Assembly (NCBI GenBank): GCA_016180285.1
Contig: JACPBO010000008.1
Span: 1 to 32,823 of the forward strand
Direction of reading: 5' to 3'
Length of the DNA: 32,823 nt
Origin: Candidatus Woesearchaeota archaeon
GTDB lineage: Archaea > Nanobdellota > Nanobdellia > Woesearchaeales > JACPBO01
Positions within the stretch are counted from its first letter, which is position 1. Each line of letters starts with the position of its first letter. The position numbers and the translations under genes are program-made. This document shows positions 7,085-14,776 of the stretch, in pieces. The notes under the pieces were generated by a model, which saw only the letters and a list, made by a program, of their open reading frames with translations, had not been told where the DNA came from and searched no databases.

Positions 7085-7497
7085 ACCATGTCATGCTCCC
7101 TTGCGTGATCCGCAACCTTTAGTCCAATGCTCTGGCCTGCTTTTGCTTCCTGTATCTTATCATGCTCTATTTGCATGCTTTCGACTCTTTGCCTGAAGTC
7201 AGAGGTTGCGCCCTTTACATGTATTTCGTCGCCGATTCTTAATGTGCCGTTGAGCTTGATCACCGCAACACCTATGTTTGTAAAGTAATGCGTTACAGCT
7301 CCAATTTCCTTTTCCTGCGGCTGTTCAGCTGCTTGTTTTGGAGCTCTGACTGCCTTTTTAACAGCTTTCTTGACAATCTTCTTCACAGCCTTCTGAACCT
7401 TTTTCACAGCTTTTGCTGCTTTCTTAGCAGGCTTTTTGTATTTTTTCACAACTTTTCTTGCCAATTTTACTGCCTTTTTCTTTGACTTTTTAACCAC
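7072..7497 (-). CDS. EF-Tu domain II-like protein with a histone H1-like lysine-rich N-terminal tail
   Basis: 141 residues in two parts. Residues 1-52 are almost entirely Lys/Ala/Val with repeated KKAVK-, AKKA- and VKKI- units, like histone H1 tails. Residues 66-141 form a beta-barrel segment of translation-factor domain II type (GVAVIKLNGTLRIGDEIHV, then AKAGQSIGLKV). The barrel alone exists as a small 'translation elongation factor-like' family in bacteria and archaea. The basic tail suggests binding to RNA or DNA. The start is GTG 7497, set by the GGGGTGAT Shine-Dalgarno about 7 nt upstream. The function is not known. The 3' end overlaps the HExxH gene. Confidence 0.7.
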   Translation of the reverse strand: MVKKSKKKAVKLARKVVKKYKKPAKKAAKAVKKVQKAVKKIVKKAVKKAVRAPKQAAEQPQEKEIGAVTHYFTNIGVAVIKLNGTLRIGDEIHVKGATSDFRQRVESMQIEHDKIQEAKAGQSIGLKVADHAREHDMVYKV

Positions 7498-7578
7498 GTA
7501 ATATCACCCCATGCAGCATATAAAAGGAGCTATTTTATAAATTTTTGGGTTTTGGATAAGAAGTATGCGGTTTCTTGA

Positions 7579-7812
7579 CTATTTCGTCCCGGGCAACGGC
7601 CTCTTGACAGTTATCGGAACAGCATCCTTTTCAAACTCGATCTTCGCAATATCAATCGGGTTGTAATGCAGCCTCTCAAGATCTTCCTTAGAAAGCTTAA
7701 CCAGAAACGGGGCGCCCATTGAGATCTGCAATGCCCTGCTTCCGATGATCCTTACCTTTTCATACCTTGTGTATTTTATCGGTTCCTGGGGTAATTGTTT
7801 TGATTCTGCCAT
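7579..7812 (-). CDS. rpoK: DNA-directed RNA polymerase subunit K (Rpb6/omega homologue)
   Basis: 77 residues. It carries the Rpb6 signature [19 protein letters not shown], then [27 protein letters not shown], the conserved C-terminus of archaeal RpoK. The subunit helps assemble and stabilise the polymerase core. Its 5' end overlaps the 3' end of the HD-GYP-like gene by 37 bp in another frame, so the two are probably on one message. In many archaea rpoK is near ribosomal protein or enolase genes; here it is not. Confidence 0.95.
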   Translation of the reverse strand: MAESKQLPQEPIKYTRYEKVRIIGSRALQISMGAPFLVKLSKEDLERLHYNPIDIAKIEFEKDAVPITVKRPLPGTK

Positions 7813-8477
7813 TCTGATATTTGGAAAACCAGTTTATTTTTAAATCTATCGGAAATCGAGATTTTAATTCCTTCCATTTCAATAAAATTCCTGACAATAT
7901 GCTGATCTAAACCCTTGTCAAGCATCAATTCCAAAGCTGCCTGTTTATCGCTTCTTGCCGCTTCTCCGTTGACATGCGGCTCGACTTTTGTATCAAAGAC
8001 ATCAGCCACAGCAATGATCCTTGCAATAAGGCTAATATCCTCATCTTTTGTTTTGAAATAGCCCCTTTCATTAAGCCTCTCATGAGATAAGTAAACGCCA
8101 ATTAAAATATCCCTGTCTTCACAGCCTTCTTCAACCAGCATTTCCATGCCATGATAAGGGTGAGGCCATAATTCATAAAATTCTCTCGGTGAAAGTTTCC
8201 CCTTTTTATTCAGAATTTCATCAGGCGTGTAGAACTTGCCAATATCATGATGTAGCGTAGCTTGATATGCTTTATAACTTAACTCATTAAGGCCTAATAA
8301 CTTTAACTTGTTGAATAATTCAATAAGATAGTCATCTCCAGATTGAATGCAATCGATTAGCTTATTGGCTAATCTAAAGGCGTAACCAGCCGCTCTAATA
8401 TTGTGCTTATATGTTTTATTGCTTTTTCCCTGCAGTTTCTCAAATTCCTTCCATATAGGCTCAAATAAAAATTTCAT
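7776..8477 (-). CDS. HD-GYP-like metal-dependent phosphohydrolase
   Basis: 233 residues. The HD motif is [15 protein letters not shown], followed by [22 protein letters not shown] (the conserved HPxxG), then [12 protein letters not shown] at the place of the HHE..GxGYP motif, and [11 protein letters not shown]. The order and spacing are those of HD-GYP domains, which in bacteria hydrolyse cyclic di-GMP. The GYP is changed to GYF. There is no receiver or other sensor domain, only a helical N-terminal part of about 85 residues. Cyclic di-GMP signalling is rare in archaea, so another cyclic nucleotide or nucleotide substrate may apply. Start at ATG 8477. It overlaps rpoK downstream. Confidence 0.75.
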   Translation of the reverse strand: MKFLFEPIWKEFEKLQGKSNKTYKHNIRAAGYAFRLANKLIDCIQSGDDYLIELFNKLKLLGLNELSYKAYQATLHHDIGKFYTPDEILNKKGKLSPREFYELWPHPYHGMEMLVEEGCEDRDILIGVYLSHERLNERGYFKTKDEDISLIARIIAVADVFDTKVEPHVNGEAARSDKQAALELMLDKGLDQHIVRNFIEMEGIKISISDRFKNKLVFQISEWQNQNNYPRNR

Positions 8478-8515
8478 AAGGACGCAATTTAGGTTAAATT
8501 AATAAAGGTTTTGGA

Positions 8516-8791
8516 TTAAGCAATTTCCAATAAAACTTCAATCTCCTTTAGCTTTTTGATATTTAGCTGATAGGCATCTCCGTGTTTTGTTTTTCCATAA
8601 AACGAGACCAATTCTTCTTTTATAAGGTCTTTGAGAACATCTTCTACAGATCCTTTCAGGTGAGAAGGGATTCCTGACATCAGCCTTTCGTACAATAAGT
8701 GACCTTTGCTAAATGCTTCATTAGAATATAGCTTCTTAAGGATATTCTTCTTTATCTTCTCATAGTCAGTTTTGGCTAATTTCTTTCCCAT
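8516..8791 (-). CDS. Small protein, possibly winged helix; function unknown
   Basis: 91 residues, charged and largely helical. The segment VEDVLKDLIKEELVSFYGKTKHGDAYQLN looks like a recognition helix followed by a beta-wing, as in small winged-helix proteins. No enzyme motif is seen. A TATA box on the minus strand (CTTTTATATTC, about 8816-8826) lies about 28 nt before ATG 8791, giving a nearly leaderless message. It is transcribed divergently from another winged-helix gene at 8909, and the two promoters flank an inverted repeat. Confidence 0.6.
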   Translation of the reverse strand: MGKKLAKTDYEKIKKNILKKLYSNEAFSKGHLLYERLMSGIPSHLKGSVEDVLKDLIKEELVSFYGKTKHGDAYQLNIKKLKEIEVLLEIA

Positions 8792-8848
8792 TAAATCTTT
8801 TTTAAAAACACAGAATATAAAAGACTTATTATTTTAATTAATATTCAT

Positions 8849-8864
8849 AGCCAATATCGGCTAA
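8849..8864. promoter_or_regulatory. Inverted repeat TAGCC-N6-GGCTA between divergent promoters
   Basis: TAGCC (8849-8853) and GGCTA (8860-8864) surround AATATC. The site lies between the two TATA boxes (8816-8826, minus; TTTATATATAAC at about 8876-8887, plus). Both flanking genes encode small winged-helix-type proteins, so a shared operator is plausible. The GC arms stand out in very AT-rich DNA. Confidence 0.4.
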
Positions 8865-8908
8865 AAATAGAAATATTTATATATAACTTGCTCTTCATTC
8901 TATTTACA

Positions 8909-9238
8909 ATGGAAGGCAAAACAATATTTTTAAGGATTTTTGGAGATTCCCCCATATTGAGAGTGCTGGACTTTTTAGTGGTTAATGAGGACTTTGATTA
9001 CAGCATGACAGATATAGCAGATCTTTCAGGCATTGGTTACTCCACACTTAAACTCTTCTGGGAAAAATTAGAAGAAGAGGGAGTAATAATAAAAACAAGA
9101 ACAGTTGGAAAAGCCAAAATGTACAGGCTCAATTTAGCAAATCCTGTGATCAGGAAATTCAGAGAGTTCTATTGGGAAACAACAAAGCACCATGTGCATG
9201 AAAAAACCAAAGAAAGAGAAATAATAATTAAGCATTAA
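8909..9238 (+). CDS. Winged-helix transcriptional regulator
   Basis: 109 residues. A winged-helix domain spans about 15-80: DSPILRVLDFLVVNEDFDYSMTDIADLSGIGYSTLKLFWEKLEEEG reads as helix one, helix two and recognition helix, and IIKTRTVGKAKMYRLN as the wing. The rest is a charged tail. The fold matches the archaeal ArsR/TrmB-type HTH proteins that respond to unknown signals; no ligand domain is present. ATG 8909 is chosen because TTTATATATAAC ends about 22 nt before it, so upstream codons would lie in the promoter. (The motif is quoted in pieces for reading; its residue order is continuous.). Confidence 0.8.
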   Translation: MEGKTIFLRIFGDSPILRVLDFLVVNEDFDYSMTDIADLSGIGYSTLKLFWEKLEEEGVIIKTRTVGKAKMYRLNLANPVIRKFREFYWETTKHHVHEKTKEREIIIKH

Positions 9239-9346
9239 AATTGTAGAACTTTAACTTACCCTATTGGCGGGATCGCTAAATCATAGTTAGTTTCAATAAG
9301 CGATTGAGCTAAAATTTTTAAGAATTAATAAAATAGGGCAGGCGTC

Positions 9347-9898
9347 TTATTTTCTACCTGCTAATCTTTGAATTAAATTTGGTTGATATTTTTTTAAATC
9401 GCTTAGTTTAGCACAATATTGAGAAAATGCTAATTTCCCCTTAAGAACATCTCTTGCAAATGCTTCATTTGGAAATGGACAAACCCAGGTTCTTCGCGTA
9501 TATTTTTCTGTTACATCTTCGTCAATTGTCTGTTTTCCATCAACAAATCCAGCAACATTAAGTAGTTCTTCATCAGTTAATGTAAGAATTCTTTTTGTTG
9601 TCCTTCTTTCTTCTCCAACTTTTTCATCAAAATATAACTTTCCGAATTGTAAATCCCCATTTTTATCATATTGCCTGAAAGCATCTTTTTGGGTTGGAGT
9701 TAAATCAGGAACTAGACCCATCATAAATGTTTGAAGCTCATCTGCCGTGTATAAACCATTTTTTGGAGCAACCCAATAACTAACAATATGACAAAAAAAA
9801 CCATTTCTATCGGGCAAATAGTTTCTTACATCAGCATTAACTATAACAACTTCTGGATTTGTTTCCAATGCTTGTCTGACGATTGTTAATTTACTCAT
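9347..9898 (-). CDS. Hypothetical protein, family not recognised
   Basis: 183 residues, soluble, no signal peptide. It has a hydrophobic core segment NPEVVIVNADVRNYLP near the start, an acidic stretch TPTQKDAFRQYDKNGDLQFGK in the middle (DKNGD resembles an EF-hand loop but is not complete), and an aromatic WVCPFPNEAFARDV segment near 138-151. I cannot assign a family. A TATA box (GATTTATAAAGG, minus strand, about 9923-9935) and a GGTAATC Shine-Dalgarno precede ATG 9898. It stands downstream of the exosome operon but has its own promoter, 109 bp from rrp42. Confidence 0.6.
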   Translation of the reverse strand: MSKLTIVRQALETNPEVVIVNADVRNYLPDRNGFFCHIVSYWVAPKNGLYTADELQTFMMGLVPDLTPTQKDAFRQYDKNGDLQFGKLYFDEKVGEERRTTKRILTLTDEELLNVAGFVDGKQTIDEDVTEKYTRRTWVCPFPNEAFARDVLKGKLAFSQYCAKLSDLKKYQPNLIQRLAGRK

Positions 9899-10007
9899 TT
9901 TGATTACCTTAAATATAGAATAAATCCAGCCTTTATAAATCTTTCGTTTTGTAACTATTTGTTAGTGATATAACCTTGAGAAAATAAAATAAATCAAATT
10001 AAAAACC

Positions 10008-10778
10008 CTAAAGCATCTTCCTCAGCTCCTTTGCCTTGTCAATCCCAGTATCCACCATCTTCTCAACATCTTCCATTGTCAATGGCAGATCTCCGCCTTT
10101 CTGCAGAGCCGAGATTGTTCCGTCAGGAGTTGTTGTTACAGTTAATCTTGCGTCATAGACCTTTTCTTCATCCAAATCAGGGTCAACAATGAAATGCCCG
10201 CCGATCTTATAAACTGTTATTGCCATTGGATCCTTTTTCATGGGCAGCTTTTCAGCTGTCAGTTTCTTATAATCAACCATTTCATCCTTAACGCTGGGAA
10301 ATTTTGCATCTTTCAATGCAGCAAGCGCTGCTATTGCAGAAGCATCAATCAAATTGCCCGAGTCATTTATCGTAACAATATCAACGCTTATCATCCATAC
10401 TTTCTCGTTTTTCTTAATGCACAGCTTCTTGGTGTCAATTGCCTTTGATTCTCTTATTCCCCTGTCAACAACCCTTGCAAGCTCAATAGACTGCTCATCT
10501 GGCGGGCCTCCTTCAAATTCAGGGCTTGACAATGGCAATAATTCCGCATTTACACTCATCACACCATCGTCAGGAGTGTCAGGATAGGGCTTGTCAATGC
10601 TCAGCTTAACTCCTGCAATAACTTCTGTTTCGCCGATTTTCACCCTGCTAGACCCTTCTGCGTTTTTTGAAACTCCGTACTCAACTGAAACAGTTCTGTA
10701 TTCCAATGGCTTTCTTCCGTCAAACCTTATTCCGGCTGACAATGATTTTATAATGTGCTCTCTAAGTTGTTCATTCAT
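10008..10778 (-). CDS. rrp42: Exosome complex component Rrp42
   Basis: 256 residues, RNase PH fold. It has GIRFDGRKPLEYR, then ELLPLSSPEFEGGPPDEQSIELARVVDRGIRES, the Rrp42 hallmark. In archaea Rrp42 is the catalytically inactive partner that forms the hexameric ring with Rrp41 and helps bind RNA. It lacks the DxD catalytic site of Rrp41. Start: ATG 10778 overlaps the rrp41 stop (ATGAATGA) and has GGTGAGC just upstream; an in-frame ATG at 10790 lies on the far side of that Shine-Dalgarno. Last gene of the exosome operon. Confidence 0.95.
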   Translation of the reverse strand: MNEQLREHIIKSLSAGIRFDGRKPLEYRTVSVEYGVSKNAEGSSRVKIGETEVIAGVKLSIDKPYPDTPDDGVMSVNAELLPLSSPEFEGGPPDEQSIELARVVDRGIRESKAIDTKKLCIKKNEKVWMISVDIVTINDSGNLIDASAIAALAALKDAKFPSVKDEMVDYKKLTAEKLPMKKDPMAITVYKIGGHFIVDPDLDEEKVYDARLTVTTTPDGTISALQKGGDLPLTMEDVEKMVDTGIDKAKELRKML

Positions 10779-11481
10779 TTTGCTCACCATATTTGTCTTT
10801 TAATGCTTTTTTTTGTATATCATTTATCTTCAGGCATGCTTTTCTTCCCATTTCAATTGCTTTCTTCAAGTTATCTTTTGATATCTCTCCGTCCATCTGC
10901 AGCAACGTTACCTCGCCAGTCCTATTGATGAATGCAACCGGTATGTCTGCAACAGGGCCTGCTTCATAAGCTTCCTCTTCATAATCAAGGTCAACAAGAA
11001 CCTGGTCATCAACTATGCCTACGGAAACAGCGGCAACCATGTCTTTCATCGGAATTCCGGCATCTGCCAGTGCAATTGAAGCAGCGCATATCCCGGCGCA
11101 TCTTGTCCCTGCATCTGTCTGCGGCAATTCTATAAAAATATCAACAACAGAATTCTGGAATTCGCTCAGGTCAACAACAGGCAGCAATGCCTTTTCCGTG
11201 ACCATTGAAATTTCCTTTGATCTTCTTGATCCGCCAGGCCTTACCCTCTCGCCTGCTCCTGAAAAGGGCATCATGTTGTACCTGCACCTCAGGATTCCTT
11301 TTCCAGGATCCTGCAAAAACTTAGGATACAGGTTCCTTGGCCCGTAAACAGCAGCATAAGCAATTGTTTTTCCAATCCTGAAATAAGCAGAGCCGTCTGC
11401 TCTTGGTATAACGCCTGCCTTGGCTTCTATTGCCCTTGTTTCATCAAATTTTCTTCCGTCAAATCTCTTCTTATAGCTCAT
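10771..11481 (-). CDS. rrp41: Exosome complex exonuclease Rrp41
   Basis: 236 residues, RNase PH fold. Conserved points are KRFDGRKFDETR, the phosphate- and RNA-binding GAGERVRPGGSRRSKEIS, ELPQTDAGTRCAGICAAS, and the acidic catalytic segment VLVDLDYEEEA. It is the active phosphorolytic 3'-5' exonuclease and polyadenylating subunit. ATG 11481 is preferred: GGTGATC lies 3 nt upstream, and the alternative GTG 11490 is part of that Shine-Dalgarno. It overlaps the rrp4 end by 11 bp and rrp42 by 8 bp, so the three are translationally coupled. Confidence 0.96.
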   Translation of the reverse strand: MSYKKRFDGRKFDETRAIEAKAGVIPRADGSAYFRIGKTIAYAAVYGPRNLYPKFLQDPGKGILRCRYNMMPFSGAGERVRPGGSRRSKEISMVTEKALLPVVDLSEFQNSVVDIFIELPQTDAGTRCAGICAASIALADAGIPMKDMVAAVSVGIVDDQVLVDLDYEEEAYEAGPVADIPVAFINRTGEVTLLQMDGEISKDNLKKAIEMGRKACLKINDIQKKALKDKYGEQNE

Positions 11482-12214
11482 TTTGATCACCTTTATCTTC
11501 AGCGCTTTCAGTATTGATTGTCAGTTTTTTCCCTGTTGTTTTTTCAAGGTATTCTTTCATTTTTTCTGTCAGGCCTGAAGTATGCGCCTCATTTTCTATT
11601 TTTTTGATGAAATTTACAGCATCAACCTCGTCTTTCGGCTCTCCATCGATCCATATGAGTCCGTTCTGGCCCACTATAATCCTGCAGTTAGTGGCCTGCT
11701 TTACCAAGCCAATCATGCTGCCGCCTTTCCCAATTATCCTCGGAACCTTGTTGCAGTTAACCCTTATTATCCTGCCGCCTTTCAGCTTCCTCAAGCCAGG
11801 GCCTTTCATTGTGACGTCAACTAATTTTTGCGATGTTACATTAAATATTTTTGTAACAACATAATCGCCTAGATCGAAATACTGCGTCAAATCAGCTCCT
11901 TTGTTTACAAAGCCCATCACAGCATCCCTTACAGGAAGCATTGCTGTGTAAGGCGAGAATGTGTCTATTCTCCATCCGCTCATCAGTACATCAACAACCC
12001 CGCCGATTATTGTATCGTATTTTTTCGGAAGATACTGCCCGGATAAAGGAAATATCTTTATAACCTTTCCTTCAACATTAATCACGCCTAATTTTGCAGC
12101 CACAACCCTGTCGCCGTCCCTGTATGTTCCATAAGACGGCAGATAGTCCATTCCGGATGCTAATTCTTCTCCAGGAATAACCACTTCTTTTTCTTTAACT
12201 AATAGCTCGCTCAT
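11471..12214 (-). CDS. rrp4: Exosome RNA-binding subunit Rrp4
   Basis: 247 residues. An N-terminal domain (VIPGEELASGMDYLPSYGTYRDG) is followed by an S1 domain (about 55-130) and a KH domain with VPRIIGKGGSMIGLVKQAT (GxxG loop IGKGGS). Rrp4 caps the Rrp41-Rrp42 ring and guides RNA into it. ATG 12214 follows AGGTGA by 8 nt; a GTG in frame at 12226 lies within the Shine-Dalgarno and is rejected. Eight or so residues after the KH domain form an acidic tail. It lies between SBDS and rrp41. Confidence 0.95.
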   Translation of the reverse strand: MSELLVKEKEVVIPGEELASGMDYLPSYGTYRDGDRVVAAKLGVINVEGKVIKIFPLSGQYLPKKYDTIIGGVVDVLMSGWRIDTFSPYTAMLPVRDAVMGFVNKGADLTQYFDLGDYVVTKIFNVTSQKLVDVTMKGPGLRKLKGGRIIRVNCNKVPRIIGKGGSMIGLVKQATNCRIIVGQNGLIWIDGEPKDEVDAVNFIKKIENEAHTSGLTEKMKEYLEKTTGKKLTINTESAEDKGDQNEL

Positions 12215-12235
12215 TTTATTTTTCACCTTTTGTTG

Positions 12236-12955
12236 TCATTTTGTTTTTATAACCTTGCAATCTGCATCGCCATGCGTTGCCGTGTTTAACTTATCATAGA
12301 ACTCCTGCTCTAAGCCTCCAGGAAGCTCAACAACAGCAAGAAGCGACCCATCATTCATCCACTCCTCTTTCAGCATTTTTGAGAAGTGCTTCACAACTGA
12401 ATATGACTTTGAGGCGTGAATCGCGGGAATATGAACCTGTATTTCCTTTATCTCGAACCTTATCGGCATTATGGGCCTTAGCTGCTTCAAAACATCATCA
12501 ACCTGCTCTTCTGCAGACCTCATCTCGTCTATTCTTATTTTTGCCTGCTCAAATGCATTCTCTATCCTTGTAATCGGATGCGGCGCATCTGTTCTCGGGT
12601 CAACGCCGTTCCTGTGTATTATATCCATTATCCTTTTCTTTTTTTCTTCCCTCATCTTTTCCCTGTGATCAGCAGTTAATTGTATCTCGCCTTCTTTCAG
12701 GATTATTTCTGCAACTTTTAATGGGTCAGATGCGCCGAAAACCTGCTGCATCAAATGCTCGCCTGCCCTCAATCCTTTTTTGGCATCAGAAAAAATATGC
12801 TCGGATTTAATGACGTCCCTTATTTCAGATATTTTTCCTTTTTTGAATTCCACTGCAAGGTCAGCGTCAATCGGAATTTCAAAAACATTGCCGCCTTTCT
12901 TTATTCTCGCAATGTTTATGGAGAACCTTTCCTTGTCAAAAGTAATTCCTGGCAT
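12236..12955 (-). CDS. Ribosome maturation protein SBDS (SDO1 homologue)
   Basis: 239 residues with the three SBDS domains. The N-terminal FYSH domain has RIKKGGNVFEIPIDADLAVEFKKGK, the central helical domain has ILKEGEIQLTADHREKMREEKKKRIMDIIHRN, and the C-terminal ferredoxin-like domain has IRFEIKEIQVHIPA. In eukaryotes and archaea the protein acts with EF2 (and aIF6 release) in 60S/50S maturation. It is 19 bp after psmA and 21 bp before the rrp4 start, the conserved position in archaeal superoperons. Confidence 0.96.
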   Translation of the reverse strand: MPGITFDKERFSINIARIKKGGNVFEIPIDADLAVEFKKGKISEIRDVIKSEHIFSDAKKGLRAGEHLMQQVFGASDPLKVAEIILKEGEIQLTADHREKMREEKKKRIMDIIHRNGVDPRTDAPHPITRIENAFEQAKIRIDEMRSAEEQVDDVLKQLRPIMPIRFEIKEIQVHIPAIHASKSYSVVKHFSKMLKEEWMNDGSLLAVVELPGGLEQEFYDKLNTATHGDADCKVIKTK

Positions 12956-12974
12956 TTTTGCTTATTCCTGTTTT

Positions 12975-13712
12975 TTATTTTTTCTTGGTGTCTTTTAATA
13001 TTTTGTCAACTCTTTCTTTGCCCATTTTAGTGAATTTCTTCTCTTTGGTCATTATGTATGCTGCATCAATCCTTTCAACGCTGAAATCCTTGTCAAGAAT
13101 CTTTGCCAATGAGCTTATTGCAAGCTTTAAGGCTTCCTCAACTGTTATTGTTTCCTTGTAATCCTTGTTTAAAATAGCCTCAACCTCGATTTCGCCTTCT
13201 CCAATCACAGCTGCCCTGTACTGGAAGAAGATGCCGGTAGGGTCAGTCTCAAAAAGCTTTGGCCCGTCAGAGTCAATTCCTGCAATCAGGATTGAGACGC
13301 CAAAAGGCCTGAATCCGCCTGACTGCGTGGTTATCTGCTTCAGATTGCAGATGTCTTTTACAATGCTTAGCACGTCAATGTCTGAATCATAAGTTATTCT
13401 GTGCCTCTGGGCTGCCAGCTGCGCTCTTTCTATCAGAACGCGGGCATCAGATAAGATTCCTGAAGCAGTTGCGCCGATATGATCATCAATCTGCCATATC
13501 TTTTCAACGCTTTCCGGCACAACAAGCTTGTCAACTATCCTCTTGTCTGTCACAAGGACAACACCGTCTGAGCAGACTATGCCGATGGCTGTGCTGCCCT
13601 GCTTGACTGTCTTTTTAGCGTATTCTACCTGAAGCAATCTTCCGTCAGGGCTGAACATTGTTATTGCCCTGTCATATCCCATCACTTGATGCGGTAAAGG
13701 CTGTTGCACCAT
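12975..13712 (-). CDS. psmA: Proteasome subunit alpha
   Basis: 245 residues. The alpha-type signature GYDRAITMFSPDGRLLQVEYA stands at about 12-32, followed by VKQGSTAIGIVCSDGVVLVTDKR. This subunit forms the gated outer rings of the 20S proteasome and carries no catalytic Thr. A lysine-rich C-terminus (KILKDTKKK) ends the protein without a clear HbYX motif. GGTGAAATTAAA places the start at ATG 13712. Gene order rnp2-psmA-SBDS-rrp4 is the archaeal proteasome-exosome superoperon. The beta subunit is elsewhere. Confidence 0.97.
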   Translation of the reverse strand: MVQQPLPHQVMGYDRAITMFSPDGRLLQVEYAKKTVKQGSTAIGIVCSDGVVLVTDKRIVDKLVVPESVEKIWQIDDHIGATASGILSDARVLIERAQLAAQRHRITYDSDIDVLSIVKDICNLKQITTQSGGFRPFGVSILIAGIDSDGPKLFETDPTGIFFQYRAAVIGEGEIEVEAILNKDYKETITVEEALKLAISSLAKILDKDFSVERIDAAYIMTKEKKFTKMGKERVDKILKDTKKK

Positions 13713-13770
13713 TTTAATTTCACCTCAAAGTTTGTTTTTAGCTTTATTTTTTTAATTTATTTATTGAATT

Positions 13771-14133
13771 TTAATTATTTTTTAAATATCTTTCCTCTGC
13801 TTTTTTCATTATTCCCGATGTTCCTGTTGATCTCACAATGACTTCAATGCCGTTTATGTTTTTTATCAGCGCCAAAGCGCCCTTCAACTCATTGGCATAT
13901 TTATGATTTACCCTTATTAAACCTTTCTGATTTTCTTCATTAAATTTGTCTGCTAATATCCATATGCCTGCCTTGGCAGCTCCAAGCTCTCCCAAAAACC
14001 TTAGGCAGCCCTGCCATATTGCATCAGAGACTGCTTTAAAAGGCCTTATAGGCTCTTTTGAGATGATCTGAAACGCAACATAGCGTTTGCGCTCTCTCAT
14101 GCTTGGCATCATAGCTTTCAATTTTTTTGCCAT
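13771..14133 (-). CDS. rnp2: Ribonuclease P protein component 2 (Pop5 family)
   Basis: 120 residues, with the Pop5/Rpp14 fold. Segments are MRERKRYVAFQIISKEP (first strand), AIWQGCLRFLGELGAAKAGIWI and GLIRVNHKYANELKGALALI. In archaea Pop5 pairs with Rpp30 to activate the catalytic RNA of RNase P for tRNA 5' processing. It is the first gene of the operon, with a TATA box (CTTTATAAATAAC, minus strand, about 14218-14230) about 60-85 nt upstream. GGTGT lies just before ATG 14133. A 58-bp AT-rich gap separates it from psmA. Confidence 0.93.
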   Translation of the reverse strand: MAKKLKAMMPSMRERKRYVAFQIISKEPIRPFKAVSDAIWQGCLRFLGELGAAKAGIWILADKFNEENQKGLIRVNHKYANELKGALALIKNINGIEVIVRSTGTSGIMKKAEERYLKNN

Positions 14134-14245
14134 TATACACCAAAACAGTTTTTGATCAACTGAGAAAATAGGTATATGGTTTCCTTTTTCTCTCTTACAG
14201 AAATATGGAATATTAAGTTATTTATAAAGCTATCGGAAAATCAGC

Positions 14246-14731
14246 TTACGTGAAATATATCCGATCTTTATCTTCCTCAATGACTTTTTTAACTTTAAAG
14301 TGTTTTTTAATAATGCAGTCAATCATCTCTTTTTTAGGTGATTTTTTTAAAAAACTGAGAACAAACCTCTTGTTTCCAGCCCTTTTGATTTCCTTCAGCC
14401 CTTTTCCTATATCTTTGAAGTTTTGTATTGCTGTTATGCTTATCACAATATCAAAGAACTGATTAGGATAGGGTATTTTTTCAGCAGGAGCAAGCTTATA
14501 TTCTATTTCTTTGTTTTTTTGCTTTGCCTTAAACAATAATTTTCTTGATGGATCAATTCCAAATCTTTTACATGGCCATGGCTCTGTTGTCAACCCGGTT
14601 CCGCAGCCGACATCGAGCAATTTGTCTGTTTTCCTTACTTTCAGGAATTTTTTAATGATCTTGATTTTATTTAGCTGCTCTTCGCCATGCAGCTCTTCAT
14701 ACCCTTTGCTTATCGAATCGTAATAATCCAT
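14246..14731 (-). CDS. Class I SAM-dependent methyltransferase
   Basis: 161 residues. Motif I is LLDVGCGTGLTT, followed by FGIDPSRKLLFKAKQ (motif II, acidic Asp for the ribose), IEYKLAPAEKIPYPNQFFDIVISI (motifs III-IV) and a short end. It is a small Methyltransf_11/UbiE-like fold without an extra substrate domain, so the substrate cannot be named. ATG 14731 was chosen over an in-frame TTG at 14737. Its promoter is shared with the divergent gene at 14777: the palindromic TTTAAATATTTAAA lies 16-29 nt upstream. Confidence 0.85.
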   Translation of the reverse strand: MDYYDSISKGYEELHGEEQLNKIKIIKKFLKVRKTDKLLDVGCGTGLTTEPWPCKRFGIDPSRKLLFKAKQKNKEIEYKLAPAEKIPYPNQFFDIVISITAIQNFKDIGKGLKEIKRAGNKRFVLSFLKKSPKKEMIDCIIKKHFKVKKVIEEDKDRIYFT

Positions 14732-14746
14732 GAACAAACATCAACC

Positions 14747-14760
14747 TTTAAATATTTAAA
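14747..14760. promoter_or_regulatory. Bidirectional promoter with palindromic TATA box
   Basis: TTTAAATATTTAAA is a perfect 14-bp palindrome placed between two divergent start codons (14731 minus, 14777 plus). Either strand gives an archaeal TATA box 16-30 nt before an ATG. One TBP site may serve both genes, with direction set by flanking BRE sequence. Confidence 0.5.
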
Positions 14761-14776
14761 CATTACTCAAACCATA

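Noticed and set aside
9255-9300. Hairpin (ATCGCT...AGCGAT) between convergent genes
   Set aside because: Six-bp arms with a loop of about 20 nt are weak and have no T-run; not a convincing terminator.
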